Both the position numbers and the translations under genes were made by a program. Below the pieces are notes generated by a model. It was not told where the DNA came from, made no database searches, and saw only the letters and a list, made by a program, of their open reading frames with translations. Below, piece by piece: positions 45,593 through 55,372 of a stretch of 64,000 bases of DNA (position 1 is the stretch's first letter; each line of letters begins with the position of its first letter). This stretch comes from Ignavibacteria bacterium (GTDB lineage: Bacteria > Bacteroidota > Ignavibacteria > Kapaibacteriales > UBA2268), in the NCBI GenBank assembly GCA_012518115.1, contig JAAYTD010000087.1, forward strand, positions 62,001 through 126,000. Reading direction: 5' to 3'.

Positions 45593-48007
45593 ATGAATAG
45601 AATTTTATTCGATAAAGATATTTCAAGTGGCTTTTCAAATAGTAAATCAAAGGGAAAACTGCCTGACAATTTACCATCACCACTATATCTTAATTTAGGA
45701 TGCGGACATGATGTTCGCGATGGTTTTTTAAATATAGATATCTATAGTAACGATGAACGCGTTATAAATATGGATGTTAGAAACCTACTATTGCCTGATA
45801 ATTCTACTGATTTAATTTTAGCTAGTGATATTTTAGAACATTTTTCTCACAGAGAAACTGCTTCTGTTTTAGCAGAATGGGCGCGCGTATTAAAGCCGGA
45901 CGGCGTGTTAATTATCCGCTGTCCTTCTTTACGGTTACAAACAAAAGCATATAACACAAATACTTGGGACGCAGACATAGCTTCGTATATGATTTTCGGT
46001 GGACAAACAAATCCCGGCGACTATCATTGCACCGCCTTTGATGAAACTTCTATAAAAAAACATTTGCATAATGCTGGTTTAGAAGTATTTTCATTTGAAG
46101 AAAACGATATTCCACAAACAGAAGGTTTTATCAATTTGAATATGATAGTAAAAGCAAGAAAATTAGATAGGAGCTCCGCAATTCCAAAAGCTGATGATTC
46201 TGCAAAATTACAAAGCGATACAAATCAAATGCCAAGCCTTAATATTGTTTGGGAAGGCTCACAATTTGTCTATAATTCATTTGCACTTATCAATCGCGAA
46301 CATTGCTTAAATCTAATTAAAAGTAATGTCGCTGAAATTACTATAATTCCTTACGAAAAAGATACTTTTAGTCCGGAAGTAGATCCGCGTTTCTCTGTCT
46401 TGAGCTCTTATGATATTCGATACAAAGAAGAAAGAAAAGACGAAATTACGAATTTACCTTATGTTTGGATCCGCCACCAATGGCCCCCAAAAGATGAAGT
46501 ACCAAAAGGTGCGAAATGGATAATTAATCAACCTTGGGAATTCAGTTTGCTATCGAAAAAAATTGTTAATATATTCCAAAAAGCCGATGAAATTTGGACA
46601 CCTTCAAATTTTTCTCGTCAAGCTTTTGTTGATTCGGGCATTCCTTTCAATAAAGTACAAGTTTTACCAAATGGAATAAATCCTGAAATATTTACTCCTG
46701 AAGGTAATGTTTATAAACTTGACACAGAAAAACGATTTAAATTCTTATTTGTCGGTGGAACAACCTATCGCAAAGGATTTGATGCGTTAATTATGGCATA
46801 TATAAAGGCTTTCAAAAAAACAGACGATGTTTGTTTAGTTATAAAAGCTACAGGTGCAAAAACTTATTATCGCAATCAAACAATGGAAAATATTATTGCC
46901 AGAGTACAAGAAAATCTTGAAACTCCTGAAATAATTTATATAGAAGATGATACCTTGACGGAAAATGAAATATCATCTTTATATCGCGCTTGTGATGCTT
47001 TTGTATTACCTTACCGTGGCGAAGGATTTTCGCTACCAACTTTGGAAGCTATGGCTTGCGGATTACCTGTTATTGTTACTCGTGGCGGTGCAACAGATGA
47101 TTTTACTACCGATGAAACAACTTGGTATATTAATGCCATAAAAAAATCGATTGGAACAAATATCGATGGCGATGAAATGGCAGGTGAAACATTTGTTTTA
47201 GAACCTGATATTCAAGAATTAATTGACACATTAAAACATATATACAATAATCCAGAAATTATTTTTTCACAAGGACTACTAGCTTCTTATCATGCAAGAA
47301 AAAAATGGACTTGGAACAAAGCTACTTTGAAGATTATCTCGCGCCTAGACTATCTATATTCAACTAATATGACGGAAAAAGCACAAAAAATACTTACTGA
47401 TAAAAATGACACATATTTAGAAATATGTTACGCAGAATATGAATTTACAAATAACAACTTAGAAAAAGCAGAAGAAATATATGTTAATACTTTAGAAAAT
47501 GATAAGTTAAACAATAAGTTCACTGCACATTGTTTCAATAGATTAGCACAAATAGCTATTACAAAAAATAAATTTTTAGATGCTTATAAATACATAGAAG
47601 CTTCTAAAGCAGTTGAAGAAAATAATCCAGAAACAGTTTATTTAGAAACATTTATACTAAATGCAGAAGAAAAATATATCGAAGCATTAGAAAAAATTAC
47701 TCCTATAGTTGAAAATTGGAACGACTTCAAATTCAATGCAACATTAGGTGTTAATCTCTCTAAGTACCTTTTACAAATAGCAGATACATTTATGCTAATG
47801 GAAGAATATGCTGAAGCTTTAGAAGTATATACAGCTGCTCTGGCAAAAGACAACTATTCACCTGAAGCTTGTTTCGGATTAGGAGTGTGCTATAAAAAAG
47901 CAAATGTATTAGATGAAGCTAAAAAAATGTTTGAATGGGCTATAACATATAACCCTGATTATGAATTAGCTAAAAAAGAACTAGCTGAGCTAAATGCTCA
48001 GCAATAG
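45593..48007 (+). CDS. Methyltransferase / family 4 glycosyltransferase / TPR fusion protein
   Basis: 804 residues in three parts. Residues about 30-200 are a SAM methyltransferase: LNLGCGHDVRDGFLNIDIYS, DILEHFSHRETASVL, LKPDGVLIIRCPSL. About 215-590 is a GT4 glycosyltransferase: NQPWEFS near the start, LFVGGTTYRKGFDALIMAY, and the EX7E motif in GEGFSLPTLEAMACGLP. About 590-804 are TPR-like repeats (FNRLAQIAITKNKFLDAYKYIEASKAV; PEACFGLGVCYKKANVLDEAKKMFEWAI). A strong ribosome-binding site (AAGGTGG) precedes the ATG. It may be a polysaccharide- or glycoprotein-modifying enzyme that docks on a partner via the TPRs; no donor or acceptor is shown. Confidence 0.85.
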   Translation: MNRILFDKDISSGFSNSKSKGKLPDNLPSPLYLNLGCGHDVRDGFLNIDIYSNDERVINMDVRNLLLPDNSTDLILASDILEHFSHRETASVLAEWARVLKPDGVLIIRCPSLRLQTKAYNTNTWDADIASYMIFGGQTNPGDYHCTAFDETSIKKHLHNAGLEVFSFEENDIPQTEGFINLNMIVKARKLDRSSAIPKADDSAKLQSDTNQMPSLNIVWEGSQFVYNSFALINREHCLNLIKSNVAEITIIPYEKDTFSPEVDPRFSVLSSYDIRYKEERKDEITNLPYVWIRHQWPPKDEVPKGAKWIINQPWEFSLLSKKIVNIFQKADEIWTPSNFSRQAFVDSGIPFNKVQVLPNGINPEIFTPEGNVYKLDTEKRFKFLFVGGTTYRKGFDALIMAYIKAFKKTDDVCLVIKATGAKTYYRNQTMENIIARVQENLETPEIIYIEDDTLTENEISSLYRACDAFVLPYRGEGFSLPTLEAMACGLPVIVTRGGATDDFTTDETTWYINAIKKSIGTNIDGDEMAGETFVLEPDIQELIDTLKHIYNNPEIIFSQGLLASYHARKKWTWNKATLKIISRLDYLYSTNMTEKAQKILTDKNDTYLEICYAEYEFTNNNLEKAEEIYVNTLENDKLNNKFTAHCFNRLAQIAITKNKFLDAYKYIEASKAVEENNPETVYLETFILNAEEKYIEALEKITPIVENWNDFKFNATLGVNLSKYLLQIADTFMLMEEYAEALEVYTAALAKDNYSPEACFGLGVCYKKANVLDEAKKMFEWAITYNPDYELAKKELAELNAQQ

Positions 48008-48008
48008 C

Positions 48009-48090
48009 AATTCCCCTTCGTACCAAAGGGAATTTTATAATTCAATTTGGTATTAATCATAAAAATTCCATAAATCATAGTTTAGACAAA
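48009..48090 (-). repeat. Half R1 followed by R2, minus orientation
   Basis: AATTCCCCTTCGTACCAAAGG (first R1 hairpin only), then TTCAATTTGGTATTA, then an R2 copy ATAAATCATAGTTTAGACA. Confidence 0.6.
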
Positions 48091-48132
48091 AAAATTAGGG
48101 CTGATTCCATTTTCAGGATTCAGCCCTTTTTA
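48090..48132. terminator. Bidirectional rho-independent terminator
   Basis: AGGGCTGA-TTCC-loop-GGAT-TCAGCCCT with a T-run; 11 of 12 pairs. It serves the fusion gene (ends 48007) and fusA (ends 48197), which converge. Confidence 0.88.
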
Positions 48133-48196
48133 GTTGGTTTGTTGTTAAATGTTTTTTATATAATTATTATGATTTTTTTCATTATAAGCAAACTAG

Positions 48197-50284
48197 CTAT
48201 TTTTTATTTTCTTCTTGGTATTCTTTGATAATTTCTTCTTGTATTGCTTTAGGAGTTTGAGCATACTTCAAAAATTCCATAGTAAATTCACCCTTACCTT
48301 GCGTAACACCACGTATATCCGTAGAATAGCCGAACATATCGCGCAATGGCACTTCCGCATTAATTGTTACAAATCCGTTTTCGTTTACCGTATCAACTAT
48401 TATTCCGCGTCTTTGGTTGATTTGCCCTATTACGTTTCCTTGAAATTCTTCTGGAGCTGCTACTTCAAGTTTCATTATAGGCTCTAATACAACTAATCCT
48501 GCTTTTGGCACAACTTCACGAATTGCAGCACGCGCTGCTAACATAAACGCCATTTCAGAAGAGTCAACGGGATGCATTTGTCCATCATTTAACTCTATAA
48601 AAGTATTGACAATAGGTTGTCCGATAAGCACACCTTCAGCCAGTTGCTCTCTAAATCCTCTTTCACAAGCAGGAATATATTCTTTACCTATTACACCACC
48701 AACAATAGCATTTTTAAATGTAAATTCTTCTTGTCCTTCGGCTACGAAAGGCTTAATATAACCTGCAACTCTTGCAAATTGACCTGCACCACCTGTTTGT
48801 TTTTTATGAGTATAGTTAAATTCTGCTTGTTTTGTTATTGCTTCACGATATGCAACTTTAGGCTTACCTACAACAACTTCGCAATTATATTCACGCAACA
48901 TTCTTGCAATGTAAATCTCAAGATGGAGCTCGCCCATACCTCTTATAACTGTTTCACCACTAACTTTATCACGTGAAACTTGGAAAGTAGGATCTTCTTT
49001 CGTAAATCTATTAAGTGCTTTAGAAAAATTAGTTTCTCCATCACGACTTTTCGGAGCAACTGCTAACTCTATTACAGGCACAGGAATAAACATTGAAGTC
49101 ATATTCACATTTATCTGACCATCTGTAAAAGTATCGCCTGAAGCACAATCTAAACCAAATGTTGCAACTATATCACCTGCATTTGCTTCTTCTATATCAT
49201 TCATTTCATTAGAGTGCATCCTTACAAGACGATTAACTTTTGCTTTCTTCTTATTTGTACTATTATAAATAAAATCGCCTTTCTTAAGCACGCCTTGATA
49301 AACACGCATATAAGTTAATTGCCCGTAACGTCCGTCTTCTAATTTAAAAGCTAAAGCAACCAATGGTTTTGTGTTGTCGGTAGCTAGTTCTATTTTTTCT
49401 TCGTTATTGTCTAAATCAAGAGCCTGATTCTTTATCTCTGTTGGATCTGGTAAGTAATCAATAACACCATCAAGAAGTGTTTGAATACCCATATTCTTTT
49501 TTGCAGTACCACAAAATACAGGTGTAATATGCAAAGCTATTGTCAAACGTCTTATTGTTTTCACAAGAAGATCCATAGGGATTTCTTCATCAGCTAGAAA
49601 CTTCTCAGCAATAATATCATCATAATCAGCTAATCTTTCTATAAGCTGCATACGACGCTTATTAGCTTCTTCCAACAAATGCGACGGAATTTCTGTCTCT
49701 ACAAGTTCTTCGCCATTATTACCTTTATAATAAATAGCTTTCATTTTTAATAAATGGACAACACCCTCAAAGTTATCTTCTAAACCTATGGGCATAGTTA
49801 TCATTACTGGCTTATGCCCTAACTTCTCTTCTAATTGCTTAACCACTCTATCAGCATTAGCTCCATTTCTATCTAGCTTATTTATAAAAGCAATACGAGG
49901 TACAGAATATCTACGCATCTGCCTGTCCACAGTCGTCGATTGACTTTGAACACCAGCAACACCACAAAGAACTAAAACCGCTCCGTCTAAAACTCGTAAA
50001 GAACGCTCTACTTCAACCGTGAAATCTATATGACCCGGCGTATCTATCAAATTAATGTTATAATCTTTCCACTTACAATAAGTAGCTGCAGACTGAATAG
50101 TAATTCCTTTCTCTCGCTCTAATTCCATCGAATCCATAGTAGGACCATCACCTGTCTTACTACGCGTTTCTACCATTTTATAAATTTTACCTGTAAAATA
50201 AAGAATACGCTCACTTAAAGTTGTTTTACCTGAATCAATATGAGCAGTTATTCCAATATTTCTAAGTTTTTTAATATCAAACAT
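48197..50284 (-). CDS. fusA: Elongation factor G, mitochondrial/spdEFG1-like subtype
   Basis: EF-G moves the tRNA-mRNA complex during elongation. 695 residues. The P-loop reads AHIDSGKTT (14-22), with Ser where the common bacterial EF-G has Ala, and then [15 protein letters not shown] and the stretch [46 protein letters not shown] and [11 protein letters not shown] follow. These are the wordings of mitochondrial EFG1 and the spdEFG1 group of certain bacteria. There is no rpsL, rpsG or tuf beside it, unlike the str operon. Domains II-V are complete. The gene is monocistronic between two terminators or tRNA genes. Confidence 0.95.
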   Translation of the reverse strand: MFDIKKLRNIGITAHIDSGKTTLSERILYFTGKIYKMVETRSKTGDGPTMDSMELEREKGITIQSAATYCKWKDYNINLIDTPGHIDFTVEVERSLRVLDGAVLVLCGVAGVQSQSTTVDRQMRRYSVPRIAFINKLDRNGANADRVVKQLEEKLGHKPVMITMPIGLEDNFEGVVHLLKMKAIYYKGNNGEELVETEIPSHLLEEANKRRMQLIERLADYDDIIAEKFLADEEIPMDLLVKTIRRLTIALHITPVFCGTAKKNMGIQTLLDGVIDYLPDPTEIKNQALDLDNNEEKIELATDNTKPLVALAFKLEDGRYGQLTYMRVYQGVLKKGDFIYNSTNKKKAKVNRLVRMHSNEMNDIEEANAGDIVATFGLDCASGDTFTDGQINVNMTSMFIPVPVIELAVAPKSRDGETNFSKALNRFTKEDPTFQVSRDKVSGETVIRGMGELHLEIYIARMLREYNCEVVVGKPKVAYREAITKQAEFNYTHKKQTGGAGQFARVAGYIKPFVAEGQEEFTFKNAIVGGVIGKEYIPACERGFREQLAEGVLIGQPIVNTFIELNDGQMHPVDSSEMAFMLAARAAIREVVPKAGLVVLEPIMKLEVAAPEEFQGNVIGQINQRRGIIVDTVNENGFVTINAEVPLRDMFGYSTDIRGVTQGKGEFTMEFLKYAQTPKAIQEEIIKEYQEENKK

Positions 50285-50625
50285 TATTCTTATAATATCA
50301 AATTAGTTTCTAACAATTAAAATTTAGTATGAAATATAAATATAAGCAAATTTTGTAAAAAAAAAATTAATATTAAATAAATAATTTGTAAAAAAAGATG
50401 TTTTTTTTACTTTTAACGGCTTTTTTCCATTAATTTATACCTTTTCTCAGCACAACTAACAGAAACGTTTTTTATAAATAAAAGCTATTTTTTACAAATT
50501 ATAAATTATATCTAATATGTTTATATGAAGTTAATATGTTTTTGTTTTAAATATTTATAAGGAAATATAAGCAAAAAATATTTAATTTTTCAATTTAATT
50601 AATTATATAATTAGTTCGTTTCTAT
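50285..50625. other. Intergenic, A/T-rich, nothing recognised
   Basis: Runs of A and T, no gene, no -7 match of full length, no stem of note. It would contain the fusA promoter read on the minus strand. Confidence 0.6.
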
Positions 50626-50626
50626 T

Positions 50627-50724
50627 ATCTGAACTGTGATTTATATGATTTTTGTGGTTTTAAGATGTTGTTAAAATTCCACTTCGGAACGAAGGGGTGG
50701 CAAACGAAGTTTGACGGAGTAGTC
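50627..50724 (+). repeat. R2 followed by R1, plus orientation
   Basis: R2: TCTGAACTGTGATTTATATG. R1 at 50673-50724: AATTCCACTTCGGAACG, GAAGGGGTGG, CAAAC-GAA-GTTTG, GACGGAGTAGTC. Stem CAAAC/GTTTG. Confidence 0.78.
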
Positions 50725-50726
50725 AA

Positions 50727-50770
50727 TAAAAAAAACTCATTCTGCCGATTAAAAATCCGAATGAGCTTTT
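50727..50770 (-). terminator. Rho-independent terminator of tRNA-Leu
   Basis: On the minus strand, CTCATTC, loop, GAATGAG, then eight T. It begins just after the tRNA 3' end. Confidence 0.8.
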
Positions 50771-50772
50771 CG

Positions 50773-50856
50773 TACTCGGGACGGGACTTGAACCCGTACG
50801 AAGTTGCCTTCACAGGATTTTAAGTCCTGAGCGTCTACCAGTTCCGCCACCCGAGC
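50773..50856 (-). tRNA. tRNA-Leu (TAA)
   Basis: Acceptor GCTCGGG/CCCGAGT, anticodon stem CAGGA/TCCTG with loop CTTAAAA, and a long variable arm (GTGAAGGCAACTTCGT) as expected for tRNA-Leu. T-arm ACGGG/CCCGT with TTCAAGT. Discriminator A, no CCA. Confidence 0.95.
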
Positions 50857-50964
50857 ACAGACAATTTATTTATCTTAATAACAATATATGATTTATAAAA
50901 TAGATTACAAAATTAACATTTTTTTTTGAAATTACAAAATAATTTTATGTTTTTTTGAAAAAAA

Positions 50965-51585
50965 TTAAAAATTTTCGAAGATTTTTGAATTTTCAGACTT
51001 TTCAAAATCAGTAATTGAAATGCCATTTATATCTCTATCTTTTATATTTAATACAGACATATCTATATTTTTAAAACTATTACTTAAATTCTTATCAGAT
51101 AAATCCCACTGAATATCGTCTGAAAAAATAGAAATAGTTCCTTCACATTCGGGATTGTAAGTTCCTGAACAAAAATACTCTATCAATGAATCTTCAAGAA
51201 GCCAAGTTCCGTGAGCAAAACCCGGCGGCAACCAAATCCAATCGCTATATTGAGAAGTACTTTTAACTTCATAAGCTATAATCTTTCTATACGTTAAACT
51301 ATTAGGACGCAAATCTAAAGCAAAATCAACTAAACAGCCATAAATCAACCTAACTAATTTACCCATATAAGGACTCCATTGAAAATGTAACCCGCGAAAA
51401 GTATTAGCATAAGAAAAAGCTTCATTAACTTGTTGAAACTCTACATCTTCCAAAAATTTACAATGATTGCGAAAATCATTTTTATTATAAACTTCAGTAA
51501 AATATCCACGACTATCGTTGAATTTCTCAAAACGAATAACTTTAATATCCTGAATTGCTAAGTCCTTTATATCTATTATCTTCAT
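50965..51585 (-). CDS. rfbC: dTDP-4-dehydrorhamnose 3,5-epimerase-like (RmlC family)
   Basis: 206 residues of cupin fold. RmlC epimerises dTDP-4-keto-6-deoxyglucose for rhamnose. Motifs: FNDSRGYFTEVYN (about 22-34), FRGLHFQW with the catalytic His67, VDFALDLRPNSLTYRKI, WLPPGFAHGTWLLEDS and YFCSGTYNPECEGTI, which carries the catalytic Tyr region. The LHFQ instead of LHYQ is a small departure. No rfbA, rfbB or rfbD is nearby. The rhomboid gene is 4 nt upstream. A related sugar 3,5-epimerase is possible. Confidence 0.85.
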   Translation of the reverse strand: MKIIDIKDLAIQDIKVIRFEKFNDSRGYFTEVYNKNDFRNHCKFLEDVEFQQVNEAFSYANTFRGLHFQWSPYMGKLVRLIYGCLVDFALDLRPNSLTYRKIIAYEVKSTSQYSDWIWLPPGFAHGTWLLEDSLIEYFCSGTYNPECEGTISIFSDDIQWDLSDKNLSNSFKNIDMSVLNIKDRDINGISITDFEKSENSKIFENF

Positions 51586-51589
51586 AACA

Positions 51590-52198
51590 TTACATTAAAA
51601 AATTCTGCCAAATCATTATTATTTCTTCAGGAAATAAGATAAAAGAAACTATTATCCCAACTATAGCTCCTGCAAAATGTGCCGAATGATTAATGCCATC
51701 ATCTATCCGCCTATCCGCAAATTTACACCATAGCAAATAGATTACACCAAAAATAGCTGAAGGTATAGGAATTGGAATAGGAAAAAACATAATCCTATTA
51801 GTCGGATAAATTAATATAGAACTGAATAAAATACCCGAAATAGCACCCGAAGCACCCAAAGAACGATAATAATAGTTATCTTTATGCCTGATTAATGTCG
51901 GTAAGTGACTTAAGATCAAACTAAGTATATAAATTATAAAAAAATTAATCTCACCTACTGCATACGCTAAGTCAAACGCAAAAAAATAAAATGTCAGCAT
52001 ATTGAAAAACAAGTGCATAAAATCGCCATGGACAAGCCCACTTGTTAGCAATAAGTACCACCTGTTTTTATGTATTACATGATAAGGCGAAAACATTAAT
52101 TTTTCTAAAAAAGAACGTCGCCTTAAAGCTATTAAACTTATAACTATTGTAAGAATAAATATAAAATGTGAAATACTAAAAATAGATTTGCTTAACAT
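51590..52198 (-). CDS. Rhomboid family intramembrane serine protease
   Basis: 202 residues, six predicted membrane segments. The catalytic Ser lies in SLGASGAISGILFS (about 115-128) and the catalytic His in NHSAHFAGAIVG (about 173-184), with GLVHGDFMHLFFNMLTFYFF (about 55-74) as the L1/TM2 signature. It cleaves membrane substrates in or near the membrane. It sits 4 nt upstream of the rfbC-like gene, so the two are one transcript. Confidence 0.9.
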   Translation of the reverse strand: MLSKSIFSISHFIFILTIVISLIALRRRSFLEKLMFSPYHVIHKNRWYLLLTSGLVHGDFMHLFFNMLTFYFFAFDLAYAVGEINFFIIYILSLILSHLPTLIRHKDNYYYRSLGASGAISGILFSSILIYPTNRIMFFPIPIPIPSAIFGVIYLLWCKFADRRIDDGINHSAHFAGAIVGIIVSFILFPEEIIMIWQNFLM

Positions 52199-52221
52199 AA
52201 TATATCAAAATAAAATATAAT

Positions 52222-52321
52222 AGTCAAATTCCCCTTCGTGAAGAGACGGCAAACTAAGTCTGACGCGGAGTAGTCCCACACCTCCCCCGCTACGCTAAAA
52301 TTAGGACAGAACACCCTCATT
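52222..52321 (+). repeat. R1 followed by R1b-like repeat (left arm of an inverted pair)
   Basis: R1 fragment at 52222-52276 (AATTCCCCTTCGTGAAGAG, CAAAC..GTCTG, GGAGTAGTC). Then 52275-52321: CCACACCTCCCCCGCTACG, AAAATTAGG, ACAGAACACCCTCAT. The latter is repeated in inverted orientation at 52812-52860. Confidence 0.7.
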
Positions 52322-52354
52322 CTACATCATTCCACAGGAGGAGAATTATAAGAT

Positions 52355-52663
52355 TTATATAATTTTAAATATTCTATTTAATCTAGTTATCTCAAGCAAA
52401 CGCATAACATTCTCTGGCACAGAAGATAAAACTAATTCTATATTCTTAGAAAGTAAATCGTTATTTGCTTTAGTTATCATTCCAAGACCAGAACTATTTA
52501 TTAATTCCAATTTTTCCATATCTAAAATTAATACTTTTATATTCGTAGGAATATTTTGAATAGTATTGGCAAAATCCATAGCATCTTTACCGCCAAGCGC
52601 TTCTCTGTTCATTTTTATTGTTGCTGAACCAACTTCCGGAGTATCTATAAGAAAAGAATACAT
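52355..52663 (-). CDS. STAS-domain anti-sigma-factor antagonist-like protein
   Basis: 102 residues of a single STAS fold. The site LDMEKLELINSSGLGMITK (about 49-67) contains the serine of the N/D-S-SG-L-G motif that is phosphorylated in SpoIIAA-like regulators. It is probably part of a partner-switching circuit with a kinase not in the window. The gene is bracketed by inverted repeats (52275-52321 and 52812-52860). Confidence 0.85.
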   Translation of the reverse strand: MYSFLIDTPEVGSATIKMNREALGGKDAMDFANTIQNIPTNIKVLILDMEKLELINSSGLGMITKANNDLLSKNIELVLSSVPENVMRLLEITRLNRIFKII

Positions 52664-52811
52664 AATTTAATCAAATTTAGTTTAAGGTTAAAAATTAAAA
52701 ATAATTTATATATTTCGTAATTTGTAATTTCGTTTTTTTTTTATTTAGTTTCAAATGTTGAGTATTTCATTGCTTTTTTATATTGTCTTATACTTACTAG
52801 CTAGAAAAATT

Positions 52812-52860
52812 CCACTATTAGGGCGTTCTGCCTCGTTTTTACGTAGCGGGGAAGGTGTGG
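52812..52860 (-). repeat. R1b-like repeat, right arm of an inverted pair
   Basis: Complement reads CCACACCTTCCCCGCTACG, TAAAAACGAGG, CAGAACGCCCTAAT. About 36 of 45 positions agree with 52275-52321 by eye. Confidence 0.65.
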
Positions 52861-52933
52861 TGTGGTTATTATGTATTGTCCTGAAATATGCCAAAAAATT
52901 AGAAATTTACAAAATAGTACTGTACTTGTTTTT

Positions 52934-53075
52934 TTATCCCGTTAGAGATAGCATGTTGGTAAAAAAGTTTATGTTTTACTCTGTTTCGGCCCGTATGGGA
53001 CGAGATTAATAATTTACATTTTTTTTACCGATATTTTGTGCCTACGGCACATATTTATGTTTACCTTTTTATGTT
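52934..53075 (+). repeat. R3 repeat block
   Basis: TTATCCCGTTAGAGATAGC, TTTCGGCCCGTATGGGACGA, TTTTTTACCGATATTTTG, GTGCC-TAC-GGCAC, TTATGTTTACCTTTTT. The core matches 8505-8548 almost exactly. Confidence 0.75.
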
Positions 53076-53109
53076 TTTAAAAAGATTACTAAAATTTCTC
53101 AAAAACACA

Positions 53110-53192
53110 CTAATCATATAAATCGCAGTTCAAACAAAAATAAAAAAATAACTAGCTTCACCTGCCACCCCTTCGTACCAAAAGGAAATTTT
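53110..53192 (-). repeat. R2 then R1 end, minus orientation
   Basis: R2: TAATCATATAAATCGCAGTT, CAAACAAAA. Then CCTGCCACCCCTTCGTACC, AAAAGGAAATTTTT, an R1 end. Confidence 0.65.
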
Positions 53193-53198
53193 TACTAT

Positions 53199-53894
53199 TT
53201 ACTGAGCTTCATCAATATCATCTATAATTGAAGTACCAATATAAAACAAATTTTTTTTGCGAGGTTTATGATTTTTTGTGAAAATATAATACTTATCATC
53301 TGATATTTGTTTATGTTGCAAATAAGCATTTACAACTTCTTCAAAATTTGCAGTTTCAATGGAATCACAAATCTCAACTTGTTCTCTATGTAATATCACA
53401 AAATCATCAGAAATAGAATGCCCTAATAGATAATGAGTATCTAAATCTTGCTTTAACTTTTTGAAATTAAAGTAAGTTAATTCTATTTTAGGTGTACAAA
53501 GTCCATCAATTTCTTTAGCAGCTCTATAGGATAAATCAAAAATTCTTGATTTTTTAAAAGGTCCTCTATCGTTAACTTTAACGAGGACTGATTTATCGTT
53601 TATAGGATTAGTAACTTTCACAATAGTACCGAAAGCAATTTTTTTATGTGCCGCAGTGTATCCATACATATCGTATATTTCACCGCTTGCAGTTCTTCTA
53701 TTGTGAAATTTATGTGCATAATAAGAAGCTATTCCCGTTTGTTTCCGCAAGTATTGATCTACATTTATACTTGTTGTTGCCTTACTTTCCGCCTCGTTTG
53801 TCTTTATCTCAAGAGTATCTTTTGTACTATCAAGAGCGACAAAATACGGAATAGTAAGAAACAAAAGCAAATTCAAAAAAAAATTATGAATCAT
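53199..53894 (-). CDS. RlpA-like septal ring lytic transglycosylase/DPBB protein
   Basis: 231 residues. A short hydrophobic N-terminus (about 3-22) acts as a signal or anchor. The double-psi beta-barrel has [24 protein letters not shown] (about 53-76), the Ala-His-Lys of [19 protein letters not shown] and [25 protein letters not shown] (about 105-130). The DRGPF motif carries the catalytic Asp. There is no SPOR domain; a C-terminal region (about 150-231) has no recognised domain. Confidence 0.85.
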   Translation of the reverse strand: MIHNFFLNLLLFLTIPYFVALDSTKDTLEIKTNEAESKATTSINVDQYLRKQTGIASYYAHKFHNRRTASGEIYDMYGYTAAHKKIAFGTIVKVTNPINDKSVLVKVNDRGPFKKSRIFDLSYRAAKEIDGLCTPKIELTYFNFKKLKQDLDTHYLLGHSISDDFVILHREQVEICDSIETANFEEVVNAYLQHKQISDDKYYIFTKNHKPRKKNLFYIGTSIIDDIDEAQ

Positions 53895-53973
53895 TATTCA
53901 CCTAAAAAAAATGTTATTTTCTACATTTATTTTTCAATTAATGTTTTTTTCTTTCTTAATTACGACCAACTCC

Positions 53974-55368
53974 CTATCTTGATATGAACCTAGCTTTAAT
54001 TCTAAACTTTAATTCTTGCTCTTTCTTAATAGGTACTTTAAAAATAATAGTATTAGCGTTTTTTTGCGTCCATTTATAATCTAATGCTAAAATTTCCCAA
54101 GTATTATAAAAGCCAACAGGACATTCAAAATCTACTTCTATATCTTCTTTACTTTTTCTATTTCTTAAATAGTATTCGACTTCAACTTCTTCAATTTTTT
54201 CAGCAATTTGTTTTCTTTCTACAGTTCTTGATGTTAGAACAACGTCAAAAGCTTTTCCAATTTTAACTTTTATATTTTCATCTTTAGGAGTGTGTTCAAT
54301 TCTGTCCTCACCAATAAATTCTAATGTTTTTCCCGTTGACTTATTCATTCTTATTCGTCCTTTAGGAAATGGCAACCCTAAGTTGTTTTCTTTACTATTT
54401 TTAAATTCAACACTAACATTTACTTCTGTTTTGTTAGATTGCGAGAATGAATTAATTGAAGGCGGTCTTACAGTATATGTTTTTTTCACAGGAACAGATT
54501 TCGCTGTAAATAAAGAAATTTGTTTATCTTCATTGTTTTTTATTGTAGTTTGACGATCTAAATCATAAAGATGATATTCAAAAAATTCTTCTTCTGTAAA
54601 GCCATCATTGTATGCTCCTTGCGTTTCCATACTCATTTTTGCCATTCTCGGCATATAAACAAACTCGTCTTTAATGCGGTTTACTTCGCCAGCTATCAAC
54701 TTTAATTGAGCATCTTTATAAGTAGCTCCTGAATTATTTTTTATAGTTACCCAAGCATTTATATCCATTTTAGAATCGTCGTCATTCAACTCTGCAACAT
54801 ACTCTGCTGTCCAAGACATTCCGCTTGTTTGATAAGAAAGTTCAGCTGTTTGATTAGCTGTTTTGTCTGCTTCTATTGTCCAAACTAAGGTTGGGCGTGT
54901 AATTAAATCTTCAGGTAAATCCGGTACATAAATTTGAGCTTTTTGCATATCACTCAACATTACAAGTCCACCTTCTGCACGTTGTAAGACTAATTTATTT
55001 CCAGAAGCACTAAGCAATTTACCTTTAATAACTTGTCCATCTAAATTAACATTAATTTCTTTATCAATATATTTATCTAAAATTTTATATATATTAACTA
55101 AATCATATTGATAATTTTGTTCTAAAACTTTTGCAGGTAGCTTAATAAAAACAGAAGTAGGATCTATTTGCTCTGCAACATCTTGGATATTAACATAGTT
55201 AATTCCTTTTTTCAAGGAAATTTCTCGTGTTTCTTTTATAACTCCTAAATTTTCATTATAAACAGTTACACTTGTTTTTTTAGGTAAATTTTGTGCTTCA
55301 AGTGTATTTATAGATATAAGCGAAGTTATAGCTATAATTAAAATTAGTTTTAAGTTTGTAGTTTTCAT
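53974..55368 (-). CDS. DUF4139 domain secreted protein
   Basis: 464 residues. A signal peptide (about 1-25, cut after LEA) precedes an N-terminal strand-rich region (SVTVYNENLGVIKETREISL, about 34-53) and the DUF4139 body (LVWTIEADKTANQTAELSYQTSGMSWTAEYVAEL; ITIKNNSGATYKDAQLKLIAGEVNRI; IGKAFDVVLTSRTVERKQI). The family is probably an outer-membrane or periplasmic beta-rich protein of unknown role. The gene follows ruvX by 4 nt, so the two are probably co-transcribed. Confidence 0.8.
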   Translation of the reverse strand: MKTTNLKLILIIAITSLISINTLEAQNLPKKTSVTVYNENLGVIKETREISLKKGINYVNIQDVAEQIDPTSVFIKLPAKVLEQNYQYDLVNIYKILDKYIDKEINVNLDGQVIKGKLLSASGNKLVLQRAEGGLVMLSDMQKAQIYVPDLPEDLITRPTLVWTIEADKTANQTAELSYQTSGMSWTAEYVAELNDDDSKMDINAWVTIKNNSGATYKDAQLKLIAGEVNRIKDEFVYMPRMAKMSMETQGAYNDGFTEEEFFEYHLYDLDRQTTIKNNEDKQISLFTAKSVPVKKTYTVRPPSINSFSQSNKTEVNVSVEFKNSKENNLGLPFPKGRIRMNKSTGKTLEFIGEDRIEHTPKDENIKVKIGKAFDVVLTSRTVERKQIAEKIEEVEVEYYLRNRKSKEDIEVDFECPVGFYNTWEILALDYKWTQKNANTIIFKVPIKKEQELKFRIKARFISR

Positions 55369-55372
55369 TTTT

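Noticed and set aside
50625..50813. Minus-strand open frame of 62 codons
   Set aside because: It is made of R2, R1, the tRNA-Leu terminator and part of the tRNA itself.
52755..53009. Open frame of 84 codons on the plus strand
   Set aside because: It runs through repeat sequence (the inverted R1b arm and R3) and has no ribosome-binding site or family match.
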